A stretch of 64,000 nt of DNA from Paraburkholderia fungorum (GCF_902833645.1 NZ_CADFGE010000011.1:124001-188000); one strand, 5' to 3'; numbered from the stretch's first letter, positions 32,247 through 41,581 are shown. Numbers and translations are program-made. Notes: generated by a model not told the origin, from the sequence alone.

Positions 32247-34976
32247 TCACTGCGCTTCGTCCAGACGTTTTTTCATTGCCGCCGTAATGCGCTGGCGCGT
32301 CTTCGCGTAGCCCTCCCACGGGTCGCGCTTCAGATCCTTGAGACGTTCGTGCACGTTTTCGACGGTCCACTGATCGCCGCTCGTCGTGGTCGCGACTTCG
32401 TCCCATGCAAGCGGCACCGAGACCCCCAGCCCCGGCCGGGCGCGCGCCGAGAAAGCAGCTACCGTGCTCGAGCCGCGGTTGTTGCGCAGGTAATCGACAA
32501 AGATCTTCCCCTTGCGATTCTGCGCCCCCATCTTCGCGCTGAAATGCGTGGGCAACGTCGTCGCCATATGCTGGGCGACCGCTTGCGCAAACGCTTTTAC
32601 ATCGTCCCAGCCGGCGTGCTTCGCGAGCGGCACTACCACGTGGAAACCTTTGCCGCCGCTCGTCTTGCAGAACGAGGTCAGTCCGAGCTCTTCGAGCAGT
32701 GAACGCGTCAGTTGCGCGGCTTCGATCATCCGCTCCCACCCGAGCGACGCGTCGGGGTCGAGATCGAACACCATGCGATCCGGTTTTTCGATGTTCGACA
32801 CCAACGCATTCCAGGTATGAAATTCAACGGTACCCATTTGGGCGGCGCCGACCAGCGCCTTGAGTGTGTCGACCGTGATCAGCGGCGGATGGCCGGGGTC
32901 GAGCCCGGGATGCTGCGTGACGTTGGGGATCGACAGTTTCTGGCTGTGCTTCTGGAAAAACAGTTCGCCGCCGATGTCCTCAGGCGCGCGCACCAGCGAT
33001 ACCGGCCGGTCATGCAGATGCGGCAGCATCCAGTCGGCGACCGATTCGTAGTAGTGCACGAGATCGATTTTCCGGGCGCCGGTGCTCTTATCGATGATGC
33101 GGTCGGGATGCGAGACGCGCACGCCGGCGACTTCGGCTGGTCCCGCGGCATTCTTTGATTTCGACGTGCGCTTCTTCGGCACGGTTTCGGATGCGGCATC
33201 GGTTCGCTCTTGCACGTCGGCTCCTTGACGAGGATCTTCCTTGATGATTTGCCGTGCCGGTTTGTCGTTACGCAGACTCACGAACGACGCCTGCCGCACA
33301 ATGCCGTCGCTCGTCCATTCAGCGAAGTTGCATTCGCAGACGAGCACCGGCTCGACCCAGTGCACCGGCGTGCGGCTGCGCTCGCGCGGCGTGCTGGCGA
33401 ATGGCATCTGCCTGGTTTCGTGCGCGTCGAGCGCCTTTTTGACCGAGGCCAGCAGTGCAGCGTCGAACCCTGTGCCGACGCGTCCTGCGTAGCGCAATTT
33501 GCCCGCGTCGTCGTAGATGCCGAGCAATAACGCGCCGAACGCCGCACGGCTGCCGGACGGCTCCGAATAGCCGCCGATCACGAACTCCTGGCGCCGCCGG
33601 CACTTCAATTTGATCCACGCGGACGAGCGTCCCGACACGTAGCCGCTATCGCGCCGTTTGCCGATAATCCCTTCGAGCGCTACGTCGCACGCGCTCTTCA
33701 ATAGTTCGTCGGCACTGAACGCGAAGTCGTTGGAGAAGCGGAGCACGCCGCCGTCGTGCTTGTCCCCGTTATGCTTATCCTTGTCGTGCTTATCCATTAC
33801 CGCGCGCAAAATCGCGCGACGCTGTTCGAGCGGCACATTGCGCAAGTCGTAGCCGTTCAGAAACGGAACGTCGAACAGATAGATCACAATGTCTTGCGGA
33901 CGGTTCGAATCAAACGCGTTCTGCAGCGCCTGAAAATTCGGCAGACCGTTTTCATCGAGCACCACGGCTTCACCGTCGAGCCAGCCGCTTTCGATGTCGA
34001 GTTGTTCGAACGCCTTCACCTGCTCGCCGAACTTCGCGGTCCAGTCGTTGCCCGCGCGCGTGAAGACCTTGACCGCACGGGTCTTCGCTTTTCGATCGAT
34101 GCGGGCTAGCACGCGATAACCGTCGAACTTGATTTCGTAGGCCCATTCGTCGCCGGGTGGCGCGGTGTCGACGAGCGTCGCCAGTTGCGGCTTGAACGTG
34201 GCGGGTAACGCGGCTTTGACCGCGCCTTCGATCGAAGGGGAAGCGATAATCGCCTGCGTTGTGCGCGCCTTCCTGCTTGCGCTTGCGTTCCCGTTTGCAG
34301 ACTCGCTTGGGGTCTTCGTTGCGGTCTTCGTTGCGGTCTTCGTTTTCTTCGCGCGCCCGCCGGGTCCGGGCCGCCCTTCAGTTGGCGCACTGCCGTTCAA
34401 TACGCTGCCTGGCAGCGCCGTTACGACGTCGTATTCATTCTCGCTACGGGCTTCGTCGTCGCGCTCCTTGATCAGCAGCCACTGCTCCTTGTCGCCGCTT
34501 CCGCGCATGTGGCTGCGCACCAGCGTCCAGCCGCCGTGTAGTTTTTCGCCGTGGAGATGGAATTTGAGCTTGCCCGCCTGATACGACTTCGCGGCTTGCG
34601 CTGCGCCGCCGTTCGGCTCCCACGTTCCCCGGTCCCATACGATCACCGTTCCCGCACCGTAGTGCCCCGGCGGAATCTCGCCTTCGAACGAGCCATATTC
34701 GACTGGATGATCCTCGACATGCACCGCGAGCCGCTTCACCGACGGGTCGAGGCTCGGCCCCTTGGGCACCGCCCACGACAGCAAGGTGCCATTCAGTTCG
34801 AGCCGGAAGTCGTAGTGCAGGCGCCGCGCGTGGTGCTCCTGAATCACATACGCCAACGCCTCGTTCGATGCGCGCGCCGCCGTCCCGCGACCCTTCTTAC
34901 GCGCAGCGGCGCCCGGCGGCTCCGGAGTTTCGTCGAAGCGCCGCTTGCGGTTGTACAGATCGAGCCGGTCTTTCAT
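32247..34976 (-). CDS. ligD: Multifunctional NHEJ ligase LigD (PE-LIG-POL)
   Basis: The 909-residue protein has the Pseudomonas-type domain order. The phosphoesterase lies at about 40-185 (RRLHYDFRLELNGTLLSWAV, DHPVEYGSFEGEIPPGHYG). The ATP-dependent ligase spans about 260-560, with catalytic Lys283 in EIKFDGYRV, then GWLDGEAVV and EGIIGKRRDSGYVSGRS. The primase-like polymerase is at about 610-909 (RVSHPDRIID, MVFDLDPDASLGW with the metal Asp pair, KTSGGKGFHVVVPL). A Lys/Thr/Ala-rich linker sits at about 200-240. It repairs double-strand breaks held by Ku, whose gene lies 55 bp upstream on the same strand. The start lacks a clear ribosome site. Confidence 0.96.
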   Translation of the reverse strand: MKDRLDLYNRKRRFDETPEPPGAAARKKGRGTAARASNEALAYVIQEHHARRLHYDFRLELNGTLLSWAVPKGPSLDPSVKRLAVHVEDHPVEYGSFEGEIPPGHYGAGTVIVWDRGTWEPNGGAAQAAKSYQAGKLKFHLHGEKLHGGWTLVRSHMRGSGDKEQWLLIKERDDEARSENEYDVVTALPGSVLNGSAPTEGRPGPGGRAKKTKTATKTATKTPSESANGNASASRKARTTQAIIASPSIEGAVKAALPATFKPQLATLVDTAPPGDEWAYEIKFDGYRVLARIDRKAKTRAVKVFTRAGNDWTAKFGEQVKAFEQLDIESGWLDGEAVVLDENGLPNFQALQNAFDSNRPQDIVIYLFDVPFLNGYDLRNVPLEQRRAILRAVMDKHDKDKHNGDKHDGGVLRFSNDFAFSADELLKSACDVALEGIIGKRRDSGYVSGRSSAWIKLKCRRRQEFVIGGYSEPSGSRAAFGALLLGIYDDAGKLRYAGRVGTGFDAALLASVKKALDAHETRQMPFASTPRERSRTPVHWVEPVLVCECNFAEWTSDGIVRQASFVSLRNDKPARQIIKEDPRQGADVQERTDAASETVPKKRTSKSKNAAGPAEVAGVRVSHPDRIIDKSTGARKIDLVHYYESVADWMLPHLHDRPVSLVRAPEDIGGELFFQKHSQKLSIPNVTQHPGLDPGHPPLITVDTLKALVGAAQMGTVEFHTWNALVSNIEKPDRMVFDLDPDASLGWERMIEAAQLTRSLLEELGLTSFCKTSGGKGFHVVVPLAKHAGWDDVKAFAQAVAQHMATTLPTHFSAKMGAQNRKGKIFVDYLRNNRGSSTVAAFSARARPGLGVSVPLAWDEVATTTSGDQWTVENVHERLKDLKRDPWEGYAKTRQRITAAMKKRLDEAQ

Positions 34977-35031
34977 GGCGGTGAGTATGTCGTGGGTCGA
35001 GCCAGCGAGGGGTTAGCGGTCCGGCGTTCGA

Positions 35032-36051
35032 TCAGGCAGCCGCGCGCCGTTTGTGCGCCGACGGCACCGCCTTCGCACTGGCGCCGCCCCGCTTCCCGCC
35101 ACCGCCTCGGCTCGTCCCTGCCGAACGCGCCGCGCGCGGCTTCTTACGTGCTCGCGTGGCCGGTTCGGCACCCGCATCGGTGGTATCGGTGGTATCGGCA
35201 GCCTCGTCGTCATCGTCCGTCGCGTGCTTGCGCGCACCCGCCGCCGGTTTACCCTTGCCCCGGCCCAGGCTGCGCTTGAGCAGGTCGGATAGATCGAGAA
35301 TATCGGCGGATCGGCGCGATTCGCGCGGCGCTTCGACTTCGGTGATTTCCTCGGTCTTTCCCGCACGAATTTTGCGCTCGACCAGCGCCATGATGTCGTC
35401 GTGAAACGTATCGTGATACTGCGATGGGTCCCACTTATCGCTCATGTCGTTGATCAGCTTCTTCGCCATGTCGAGTTCGCGCGCGCTGACGCCGGCCGCC
35501 TTCATCCCTTCGGGCGGCAGTTTGAACTCGTCGAAATCGCGGACCTCGGCGGCCCAGCGCAGGGTATTCAACGCCAGCATCGGCCCGACCGGAATCAGTG
35601 CGGCGAGATGCTGCTTGTTGTGCAGTACGACGCTCGCCACGCCGATCTTGCCCGACGCTTTCATCGCCTCGCGCAGCAGCGCGTACACCTTTTCGCCCTT
35701 GCGATCGGGCGTCAGGAAGTAAGGCGTGTCGAGATAGAGGAACGAGATGTCCGGGGCGTCGACGAATGCGAGGATATCGACCGTCTGCGTCGACTCGGGA
35801 TTGGCCGCGCGAATTTCATCGTCCGATAGGACGACGTACTTGTCCTTTTCGTACTCGAAACCGCGCACGATGTTATCGCGCGCCACTTCCTTGCCGGTGC
35901 GCTTGTTGATCTGCTTGTAGCCGATCGGATCGATCGTGCGCTTGTCCAGCAGATTGAAGCCGACTTTCTCCGACTGCGTCGCCGGATACAATTGCACCGG
36001 TACGTGGACAAGGCCGAAGCTGATCGCGCCCTTCCATATCATGTGTGCCAT
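35032..36051 (-). CDS. ku: Ku DNA end-binding protein
   Basis: The 339-residue protein starts MAHMIWKGAISFGLVHVPVQ, the conserved Ku beta-barrel. IGYKQINKRTGKEVARDNIV and YFLTPDRKGEKVYALLREAM follow, then the LigD-recruiting region with LIDMS-like LINDMSDKWDPSQYHDTFHD. Residues about 258-339 form a long low-complexity tail: a Lys/Arg part, an acidic patch DDDDEAADTTDTTDAGAE, and a basic Arg/Gly/Ala end. Bacterial Ku forms a homodimer that threads onto DNA ends. GGGGAG lies nine bases upstream of the ATG. It is the first gene of the ku-ligD unit. Confidence 0.96.
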   Translation of the reverse strand: MAHMIWKGAISFGLVHVPVQLYPATQSEKVGFNLLDKRTIDPIGYKQINKRTGKEVARDNIVRGFEYEKDKYVVLSDDEIRAANPESTQTVDILAFVDAPDISFLYLDTPYFLTPDRKGEKVYALLREAMKASGKIGVASVVLHNKQHLAALIPVGPMLALNTLRWAAEVRDFDEFKLPPEGMKAAGVSARELDMAKKLINDMSDKWDPSQYHDTFHDDIMALVERKIRAGKTEEITEVEAPRESRRSADILDLSDLLKRSLGRGKGKPAAGARKHATDDDDEAADTTDTTDAGAEPATRARKKPRAARSAGTSRGGGGKRGGASAKAVPSAHKRRAAA

Positions 36052-36286
36052 CGTGCGCTCCCCAAGGCCTAGGATCTTGGGTGAAGCAGCAAGCGTGCCA
36101 CGATTTTCTATGCTGTCACGGGTGCGGCGCCGCGCGGGCTGTCACGGTTTCTGGCGCAATCGCCGCCCGCGCAGCACCGGCTCACACGGGCAGCGGCTGT
36201 AAGTCTTGCGTGATGTCGGCAAAAGATACGGCGCTGATGGAGGCTTCAACGGTGCGTGTTGAGCGGTGTTCGACATCCGCCGATCT

Positions 36287-37534
36287 TCATCCACCGCTCG
36301 CGGGTTCGAGTTCGACCGGCACCGCGGCAAAGCCGCGAAACCGTACGCGTCCGCCGCGGGTCGGTTCGCCGTCGAGACGGTACGCCGGAAAGCGCTGCAC
36401 GAAGCGTCCAATGGCGATCCGCGCCTCGAGTCGCGCGAGCGACAAGCCCGCGCATTGGTGAATACCGAAGCCGAACGCCAGATGGCGGTTCGGATCGCGG
36501 CGGATGTCGAAGCGATCGGGCTCCGCGAACTGTTCAGGGTCGCGATTGGCCGCGCCGATGCACAGCGTGACGGGCGTCCCGCGTGGCACTGCCAGACCGC
36601 CGATCTCCGTGTCCACGGTTGCCATCCGGTTGCCCAGCTGATTCGAACTCTCGAACCGCAAACACTCTTCGACCGCCGACTCGACGAGCGACGGCTCGCG
36701 CTGTAAGGCAGCGCGTTGCTCCGGCCATTCAGTGAGCGTAACGAGACCGTTGCCGATCAGATTCGTCGTGGTCTCGTGGCCGGCGTTCAGAATGAAAATG
36801 CAGTTTTGCAGCAGTTCCGCTTCCGATAATTGCTCACCGCCCTGCTCGCCCTGGATCAGGCGCGTCAGCACATCGTGCTGCGGATCGCCGGGCTCGCGCC
36901 GGCGCCGCGCCACCAGATCGCGCAAATAGTCGATGAATTCGCTAACCGCGCGGTTGCCGCGTTCGAGTTGCGCCTCGCTCAGCGACGGTTCAAGCGCGCC
37001 CAGTATCGCCAGCGACCAGTCGCGCAACGGTTCGCGCTCGGCGTGCGGCACATCCAGCAGATTGCCGATGACCTCGACCGGAATCGCCGACGCGAACTCG
37101 CCGATCAGATCGATCCGGCCACGCGCCGCAGCGGCATCGAGCAAGCCGTCGACAAGCCGGATCAGCCCCGGCTCCATGGCCGCGATCGCGCGCGCCGTCA
37201 GCGCGCCGGCGATCAGTTTGCGCACCCGCGTGTGCCGCGGCGGATCGTTGAAGACGAGGCTGGTGGTGTGATGGGCGTAGAGCGGAGAGTCGCCGTATTT
37301 CGGCTTGAACTCGACGGTCTTGTCGGAACTGAACGTTTTCGGGTCGCGGTAGACCGCTTGCACGTCGCGAAAACGTGTCAGAAACAGTGAGCCGTCCGGC
37401 ATGCGTTTGACCGGGTCATAGGTGCGCAACGCGTGGTAGACCGGGTACGGATCGGCATGGAAGGTGGGGCTCAAATGGCGCAGATCGAAATCGCGCGCGA
37501 GGCTGGACGCGTCACTGGCGGTCGCGGGGGGCAT
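36287..37534 (-). CDS. Cytochrome P450
   Basis: The 415-residue soluble P450 is a class I bacterial type. The I-helix is NAGHETTTN. The K-helix ExxR is EECLRF. The heme loop is HLAFGFGIHQCAGLSLARLE, in which Cys is the axial ligand. SLVFNDPPRHTRVRKLIAG is the usual region after the C-helix. The start is ATG 37534 with GGAG upstream; the in-frame extension to 37780 is not P450-like. No ferredoxin or reductase gene is nearby, so redox partners must be encoded elsewhere. The substrate is unknown. It lies between ku and serB without an evident functional link. Confidence 0.93.
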   Translation of the reverse strand: MPPATASDASSLARDFDLRHLSPTFHADPYPVYHALRTYDPVKRMPDGSLFLTRFRDVQAVYRDPKTFSSDKTVEFKPKYGDSPLYAHHTTSLVFNDPPRHTRVRKLIAGALTARAIAAMEPGLIRLVDGLLDAAAARGRIDLIGEFASAIPVEVIGNLLDVPHAEREPLRDWSLAILGALEPSLSEAQLERGNRAVSEFIDYLRDLVARRRREPGDPQHDVLTRLIQGEQGGEQLSEAELLQNCIFILNAGHETTTNLIGNGLVTLTEWPEQRAALQREPSLVESAVEECLRFESSNQLGNRMATVDTEIGGLAVPRGTPVTLCIGAANRDPEQFAEPDRFDIRRDPNRHLAFGFGIHQCAGLSLARLEARIAIGRFVQRFPAYRLDGEPTRGGRVRFRGFAAVPVELEPASGG

Positions 37535-37868
37535 GTCTTGTCTCCGTGTGGTAATCCGCCGCTTCGCAGGCGTCAATGCGTGCCGTGTGCGGCTCGCCGC
37601 GCGTCTCCTGGGCGCTTGCGGAACCGACCAGGGACCGCTCGCCTGCGGGGCGTCGTTCGAAGCGCCAGTATGACGCGGCGGCTCGATGATTGCACGGTGG
37701 AATGCCTGGCGGCACACGCGATGGGCTGCCTCGCGGGTTTCCATGCCGGTCCGGCTATCCGCGCCTAACGGATAGCGCACGGGTAGCGCACCGCCGAACC
37801 GTTACAATGGCGGGATTTTCCGCGCGAACCGCGCGCCTGTCCCTTTCTGCGTCAATGCGTCGTCGTCC

Positions 37869-38708
37869 ATGAACCTCGTCATCCAAAGCACCGCGCCTCT
37901 TTCCGCCGACCACCACAAAACGCTCGTCGCCCTCGCGCGTGGCTCGCACGCCGCCGTCATCGACGCGAACGCGATTCGCATCGCCAACGCGAACCTTGCA
38001 CAGCGCGCCGACCTCGAGGTCTATTGCGGCACGCACCAATTGGACTACGCGTTTGTCGAACCTGGCCGCCAGCTGCGTGACTTCGGCCTCGTCGCGATGG
38101 ACATGGACTCGACGCTGATCACGATCGAATGCATCGACGAAATCGCCGACTTCTGCGGTTTAAAAGCGGAAGTCGCAGCGATCACTGAAGCGTCAATGCG
38201 CGGCGAGATCAAGGACTTCAACGAAAGTTTGACGCGCCGCGTGGCACTGCTCAAGGGACTCGACGCCGGCGCGCTCGAACGCGTTTATGACGAACGGCTG
38301 CAACTCTCGCCCGGCGCCGAGCAGATGCTGGCCGGTGCGAAAGCCGCGGGATTGAAAACACTGCTCGTGTCCGGCGGATTCACGTTCTTCACCGAGAAAC
38401 TGAAGGCCCGGCTCGGTCTCGATTTCACTCGCGCGAATACGCTCGAGATCGTTGATGGCAAGTTGACCGGTAACGTGATCGGCGAGATCGTCAACGCTGA
38501 CGTGAAAGCACGCACACTGCGCGAGACATGCGCCCAACTGGGTATCGAACCGACCCGCGCGATTGCGATGGGTGACGGTTCGAACGATCTGAAAATGATG
38601 GCCGCCGCGGGACTTTCCGTCGCATTCCGCGCGAAGCCGGTAGTGCGCGAAGCCGCCAGCGTGGCGTTCAATTACGTTGGACTGGATGGGTTGCTGCGGT
38701 TGTTCTGA
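37869..38708 (+). CDS. serB: Phosphoserine phosphatase
   Basis: The 279-residue HAD-family enzyme makes serine from phosphoserine, the last step of serine synthesis. Motif I is VAMDMDSTLITIECIDEIAD, with the nucleophilic Asp and general acid two residues later. Motif II is LLVSGGFTFF. Motif III/IV are KARTLRETCAQLG and AIAMGDGSNDLKMMAAAG. About 75 N-terminal residues precede the catalytic domain, as in proteobacterial SerB. It is a single gene, divergent from the P450. A short GC-rich gap precedes the ATG. Confidence 0.96.
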   Translation: MNLVIQSTAPLSADHHKTLVALARGSHAAVIDANAIRIANANLAQRADLEVYCGTHQLDYAFVEPGRQLRDFGLVAMDMDSTLITIECIDEIADFCGLKAEVAAITEASMRGEIKDFNESLTRRVALLKGLDAGALERVYDERLQLSPGAEQMLAGAKAAGLKTLLVSGGFTFFTEKLKARLGLDFTRANTLEIVDGKLTGNVIGEIVNADVKARTLRETCAQLGIEPTRAIAMGDGSNDLKMMAAAGLSVAFRAKPVVREAASVAFNYVGLDGLLRLF

Positions 38709-38781
38709 AACTTTGGTTTTGCGTTGGCCGGCGTAATGGCGGCCAACGCGGAGACGAGCGTTATTTTTTCAGAAACCTTGT

Positions 38782-38904
38782 TCAGAAACCAATTGCAAAC
38801 ACGCCCAGCATGTAGATCGCTGTGGCGCATATCACGACGGTTGACCATTTCAGAACGCGGGCGTAATTTTCGTCAGACTCCAGATACGTAAAAATTTTGT
38901 GCAT
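38782..38904 (-). CDS. 40-residue membrane protein
   Basis: An ATG at 38904 has a strong GGGAGG ribosome site five bases upstream and opens a frame of 40 codons ending in TGA. The product starts MHKIFTYLESDENYARVLKW and ends in one hydrophobic helix (VVICATAIYMLGVFAIGF). It should be a single-pass inner-membrane protein. It lies 50 bp downstream of a four-helix membrane protein gene on the same strand, so the two may be expressed together. I know no family. The ribosome site and the clean charged-then-hydrophobic layout support a real gene. Confidence 0.65.
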   Translation of the reverse strand: MHKIFTYLESDENYARVLKWSTVVICATAIYMLGVFAIGF

Positions 38905-38954
38905 GAGTGCCTCCCGTAAGCAGACCAGTATAAAACCTACGTTATCTAGAAAAT

Positions 38955-39404
38955 CTAAATCAGGCGCACGTGCAGGATTGCAAACAAAATAGCAGCGAGA
39001 GACGTGGTGAGAATCGAAATCCCAATCGCCACGCGCGATAACGCCCCTGCGACAAACCGTTTCTGTCTGTCATGAATGCACGTAGCCATCCGCTCGTGAT
39101 GTGCATTCACGAGGGACGACATCACGATCGTCGAACAGACGAACGCCAGCACGCAGAATCCGGCGATAGCAAGCGCGAGAATAGCCGCCACACCACTTCC
39201 CCACTCGAGCGCGTTCACCGCCTCATAAACCGCAGCCGCACATAGCCCGATTGCGCACCAGAACAGTTGACCGTCTTGCACCGATGCGGCGATCAACCTC
39301 ATCGCGACGCGCCAGCCGTGCGTGGGTGCGACGAGCGCCAGCGTAAAGATCGGGCCGACAATCGGCACGCCAAGATTCAGCAACATCCAGAAAAATAGAT
39401 TCAT
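38955..39404 (-). CDS. Four-helix membrane protein (149 aa)
   Basis: The protein starts MNLFFWMLLNLGVPIVGPIF and has about four hydrophobic segments: residues 3-26, 48-65, 71-95 and 120-145. Charged loops lie between, for example NAHHERMATCIHDRQKRF. I do not recognise a family. It is probably an integral inner-membrane protein. The gene may form a two-gene unit with the 40-residue protein gene downstream. GGTGAG upstream of the ATG is a fair ribosome site. Codon use is slightly less GC-biased than its neighbours, which may hint at later acquisition. Confidence 0.7.
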   Translation of the reverse strand: MNLFFWMLLNLGVPIVGPIFTLALVAPTHGWRVAMRLIAASVQDGQLFWCAIGLCAAAVYEAVNALEWGSGVAAILALAIAGFCVLAFVCSTIVMSSLVNAHHERMATCIHDRQKRFVAGALSRVAIGISILTTSLAAILFAILHVRLI

Positions 39405-39518
39405 CGAAACTCACCATCGTGCGATATTCGTTAGTCACGGTACGCACCATCGTAGCGTCGAGATCCGGCATCGACCATTCGGCCGAATGGTTAGGCTTAC
39501 TAGTTATCTTGACAAACT

Positions 39519-39552
39519 AAAAAGCCCATCGGGCACCGGTCCCGATGGGCTT
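39519..39552 (-). terminator. Terminator after the cystathionine beta-lyase gene
   Basis: AAGCCCATCGGG and CCCGATGGGCTT pair perfectly; on the minus strand the hairpin is followed by a T-run (CTTTTTAG). Confidence 0.85.
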
Positions 39553-39589
39553 GGTCAAGCTTCAACAATCAGCCTCGCAGCTCAAATAC

Positions 39590-40774
39590 TTACCCCAGCG
39601 CCACCAGACACTGTTCGATATCCGCGCGCAAATCGGCCTCGTCTTCCAGACCGATATAGAAGCGCACCAACGTACCGCGATACGGCCATTGGCCTTCCGT
39701 GCGCATCGAGACGACGTCATACGGCATCGCAAGACTGTGCGCGCCGCCCCAGCTCCAGCCCAGCGAAAACAGTTCGAGCGACTCGCAGAACGTGTCGATT
39801 TGCGCGGCGCTGTACCTTGCGTCGAACACCACGGAGAACAAGCCACCCGCGCCGGTAAAGTCGCGCTTGAAAAATTCATGCCCCGGACAGTCGGGCAAGG
39901 CCGGATGCAAAACCGCGGCAATTTCCGGGCGCGTCTTCAACCATCTGGCCAATTCAAGCGCCGCCCGGTCATGCTGCTCGAAACGCAATCGCATGGTCGG
40001 CAGGCTGCGCAAAATCAACGAGCAATCATCCGACGACACACCGATACCCGTGCGCATGCGTGCTGCCTTCAGCTTCAGATGCAACTCGCGATCGACGGTG
40101 ATCGTCGCACCCATCAGCACGTCGCCGCCACCTGACTGGTACTTGGTCAAGGCCTGCACCGAAATATCGACGCCGTGGTCGAACGGCCGGAAACCGAGCC
40201 CCGCCGACCAGGTGTTGTCGATCGCCGTGACAACGTTACGCGCGCGTGCAGCCGCGGCAATGGCCGGCACGTCGGGTACTTCCATCGTGACCGATCCGGG
40301 TGCTTCCAGCCAGACCAAACGCGTATTCGGCTGGATCAGGTCCGCGATCCCGGCGCCGATCATCGGATCGTAGTAGCGCGCGATAATGCCGAAATCGCGC
40401 GCCAGCCAATCGCCGTGGTCGCGGTTCGGCGAATAGACGTTATCGGGAATCAGCACGTCGTCGCCGGCCTTCACGAGGCCGAAGTACACGTTCGAAATCG
40501 ACGACAGCCCCGATGGCTGCAACAGCGCGTGATTGCCGCCTTCGATCGTGGCAAGGCGCTGCGCGAGCGCCAGCGAAGTCGGTGTGGCGTGCAGGCCATA
40601 GCGCCATTGCGCGTCGTTTTTCCAGTCGAGCGCGCGCATCGTCGCGAGATCGGGGAACACGACCGTCGAAGCACGCGTAACCGGCATCGAAAAAGATTCG
40701 AAACCCGGCGTGAGTTGATCTTCGGCACGCACGACACGGGTTTGCAGGCTGCGTTTGAGTTTGGATTGGGTCAT
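39590..40774 (-). CDS. metC: Cystathionine beta-lyase (MetC-type PLP enzyme)
   Basis: The 394-residue protein is a Cys/Met-metabolism PLP enzyme. It would split cystathionine to homocysteine, pyruvate and ammonia. The Schiff-base Lys lies in VQALTKYQSGGGDVLMGA. Other marks are SMPVTRASTVVFPDLATM, RYGLHATPTSLALAQRLA, ADLIQPNTRLVWLEAPGS and FSLGWSWGGAHSLAMPYD, the last typical of cystathionine beta-lyase. The start at 40774 begins the family N-terminus MTQSKLKRS. An in-frame ATG at 40792 overlaps the stop of the upstream gene by ATGA and is an equal candidate. Some homologues act on other sulfur amino acids. Confidence 0.87.
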   Translation of the reverse strand: MTQSKLKRSLQTRVVRAEDQLTPGFESFSMPVTRASTVVFPDLATMRALDWKNDAQWRYGLHATPTSLALAQRLATIEGGNHALLQPSGLSSISNVYFGLVKAGDDVLIPDNVYSPNRDHGDWLARDFGIIARYYDPMIGAGIADLIQPNTRLVWLEAPGSVTMEVPDVPAIAAAARARNVVTAIDNTWSAGLGFRPFDHGVDISVQALTKYQSGGGDVLMGATITVDRELHLKLKAARMRTGIGVSSDDCSLILRSLPTMRLRFEQHDRAALELARWLKTRPEIAAVLHPALPDCPGHEFFKRDFTGAGGLFSVVFDARYSAAQIDTFCESLELFSLGWSWGGAHSLAMPYDVVSMRTEGQWPYRGTLVRFYIGLEDEADLRADIEQCLVALG

Positions 40775-40788
40775 GGTGTCAATAGGCC

Positions 40789-41415
40789 TCATTCGCCGGT
40801 TTGCAGATTGCTGACTCCGCCGACGGCGTGAGCGCCACTCGTCGCCGCAGCGGGCGTTGCGGCACCGCTGGCATGCGGCGCGGCCGCTGCGCCGGCTCCG
40901 GCTGAGGCGGCCGGCACGGGCTGCCCGGCCGCCAGCGGTTTCAGATCGAACGGCTGCGGGTCGGAATCGTCGACGTTCATCCGGTCGCCCGCCACCGAAC
41001 CGTCGGCGGCAAACTTGCCCACCCAGTTTCCGGTGATATGCGTGCCGTCGTTCGATTCCTCGACTTCGAGCGTGTCGCCATCGCGGTCGCCCGCGATCAG
41101 GATCACTTCGCCGGTATCGGTGTACTGATACTCGCCGTGCACGCCAGCGGGGTCGTCGGTTTTCGCGCCGAGCCGCAACACGATCTGCCGCGTGCCCAGC
41201 GTACCGACGTAGCGCGGAAACTTCGCGAACTCGGGGCTTGGCTTGAGCGGCAACTGAATCGGCGGGGGCGCCGCCAGTTCCTTCACCGCGTCGCTTTCCG
41301 CCCAGGCCTGCGCGGGCAGCATTGCTCCGGCGCTGGTACACAGGAGCGCGACTGCGCTCAATACGGCCCAGCCGCGCCGACGCATCGCACCCTTCATCGC
41401 TTTTGCTTCCTGCAT
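40789..41415 (-). CDS. Secreted hypothetical protein (208 aa)
   Basis: The protein has an N-terminal signal peptide (RRRGWAVLSAVALLCTSAGA) and likely cleavage near AWAESD. The middle has a beta-rich repeat-like pattern (KFPRYVGTLGTRQIVLRLGA, GVHGEYQYTDTGEVILIAGD, DGTHITGNWVGKFAADGSV). The last 60 residues are Ala/Gly/Ser/Pro-rich. A ribosome site AGGA precedes the ATG at 41415. I do not know the family. The pattern of GEYQY and GNWVG segments recalls small envelope-associated domains. Its stop may overlap the start of the MetC-type gene, suggesting coupled translation. Confidence 0.7.
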   Translation of the reverse strand: MQEAKAMKGAMRRRGWAVLSAVALLCTSAGAMLPAQAWAESDAVKELAAPPPIQLPLKPSPEFAKFPRYVGTLGTRQIVLRLGAKTDDPAGVHGEYQYTDTGEVILIAGDRDGDTLEVEESNDGTHITGNWVGKFAADGSVAGDRMNVDDSDPQPFDLKPLAAGQPVPAASAGAGAAAAPHASGAATPAAATSGAHAVGGVSNLQTGE

Positions 41416-41468
41416 CCGTTCATTCCTTGTTGCACGATACGGCTCGATGCCCGGTTTGTTAGCCGCTT

Positions 41469-41501
41469 GCTACCTGCCTGCTACCTGCCTGCTACGTGCC
41501 T
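41469..41501. repeat. 11-bp tandem repeat, 3 copies
   Basis: GCTACCTGCCT, GCTACCTGCCT and GCTACGTGCCT follow each other in the gap between bktB and the secreted-protein gene. Confidence 0.7.
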
Positions 41502-41581
41502 ATTGCCCGCTCACTGCCTGGCTTGGTTCAGCAGAGAGGAGCCAACGCGTTGCTGCGCGCCGCGCGGCCCCTGCCGCTGCT

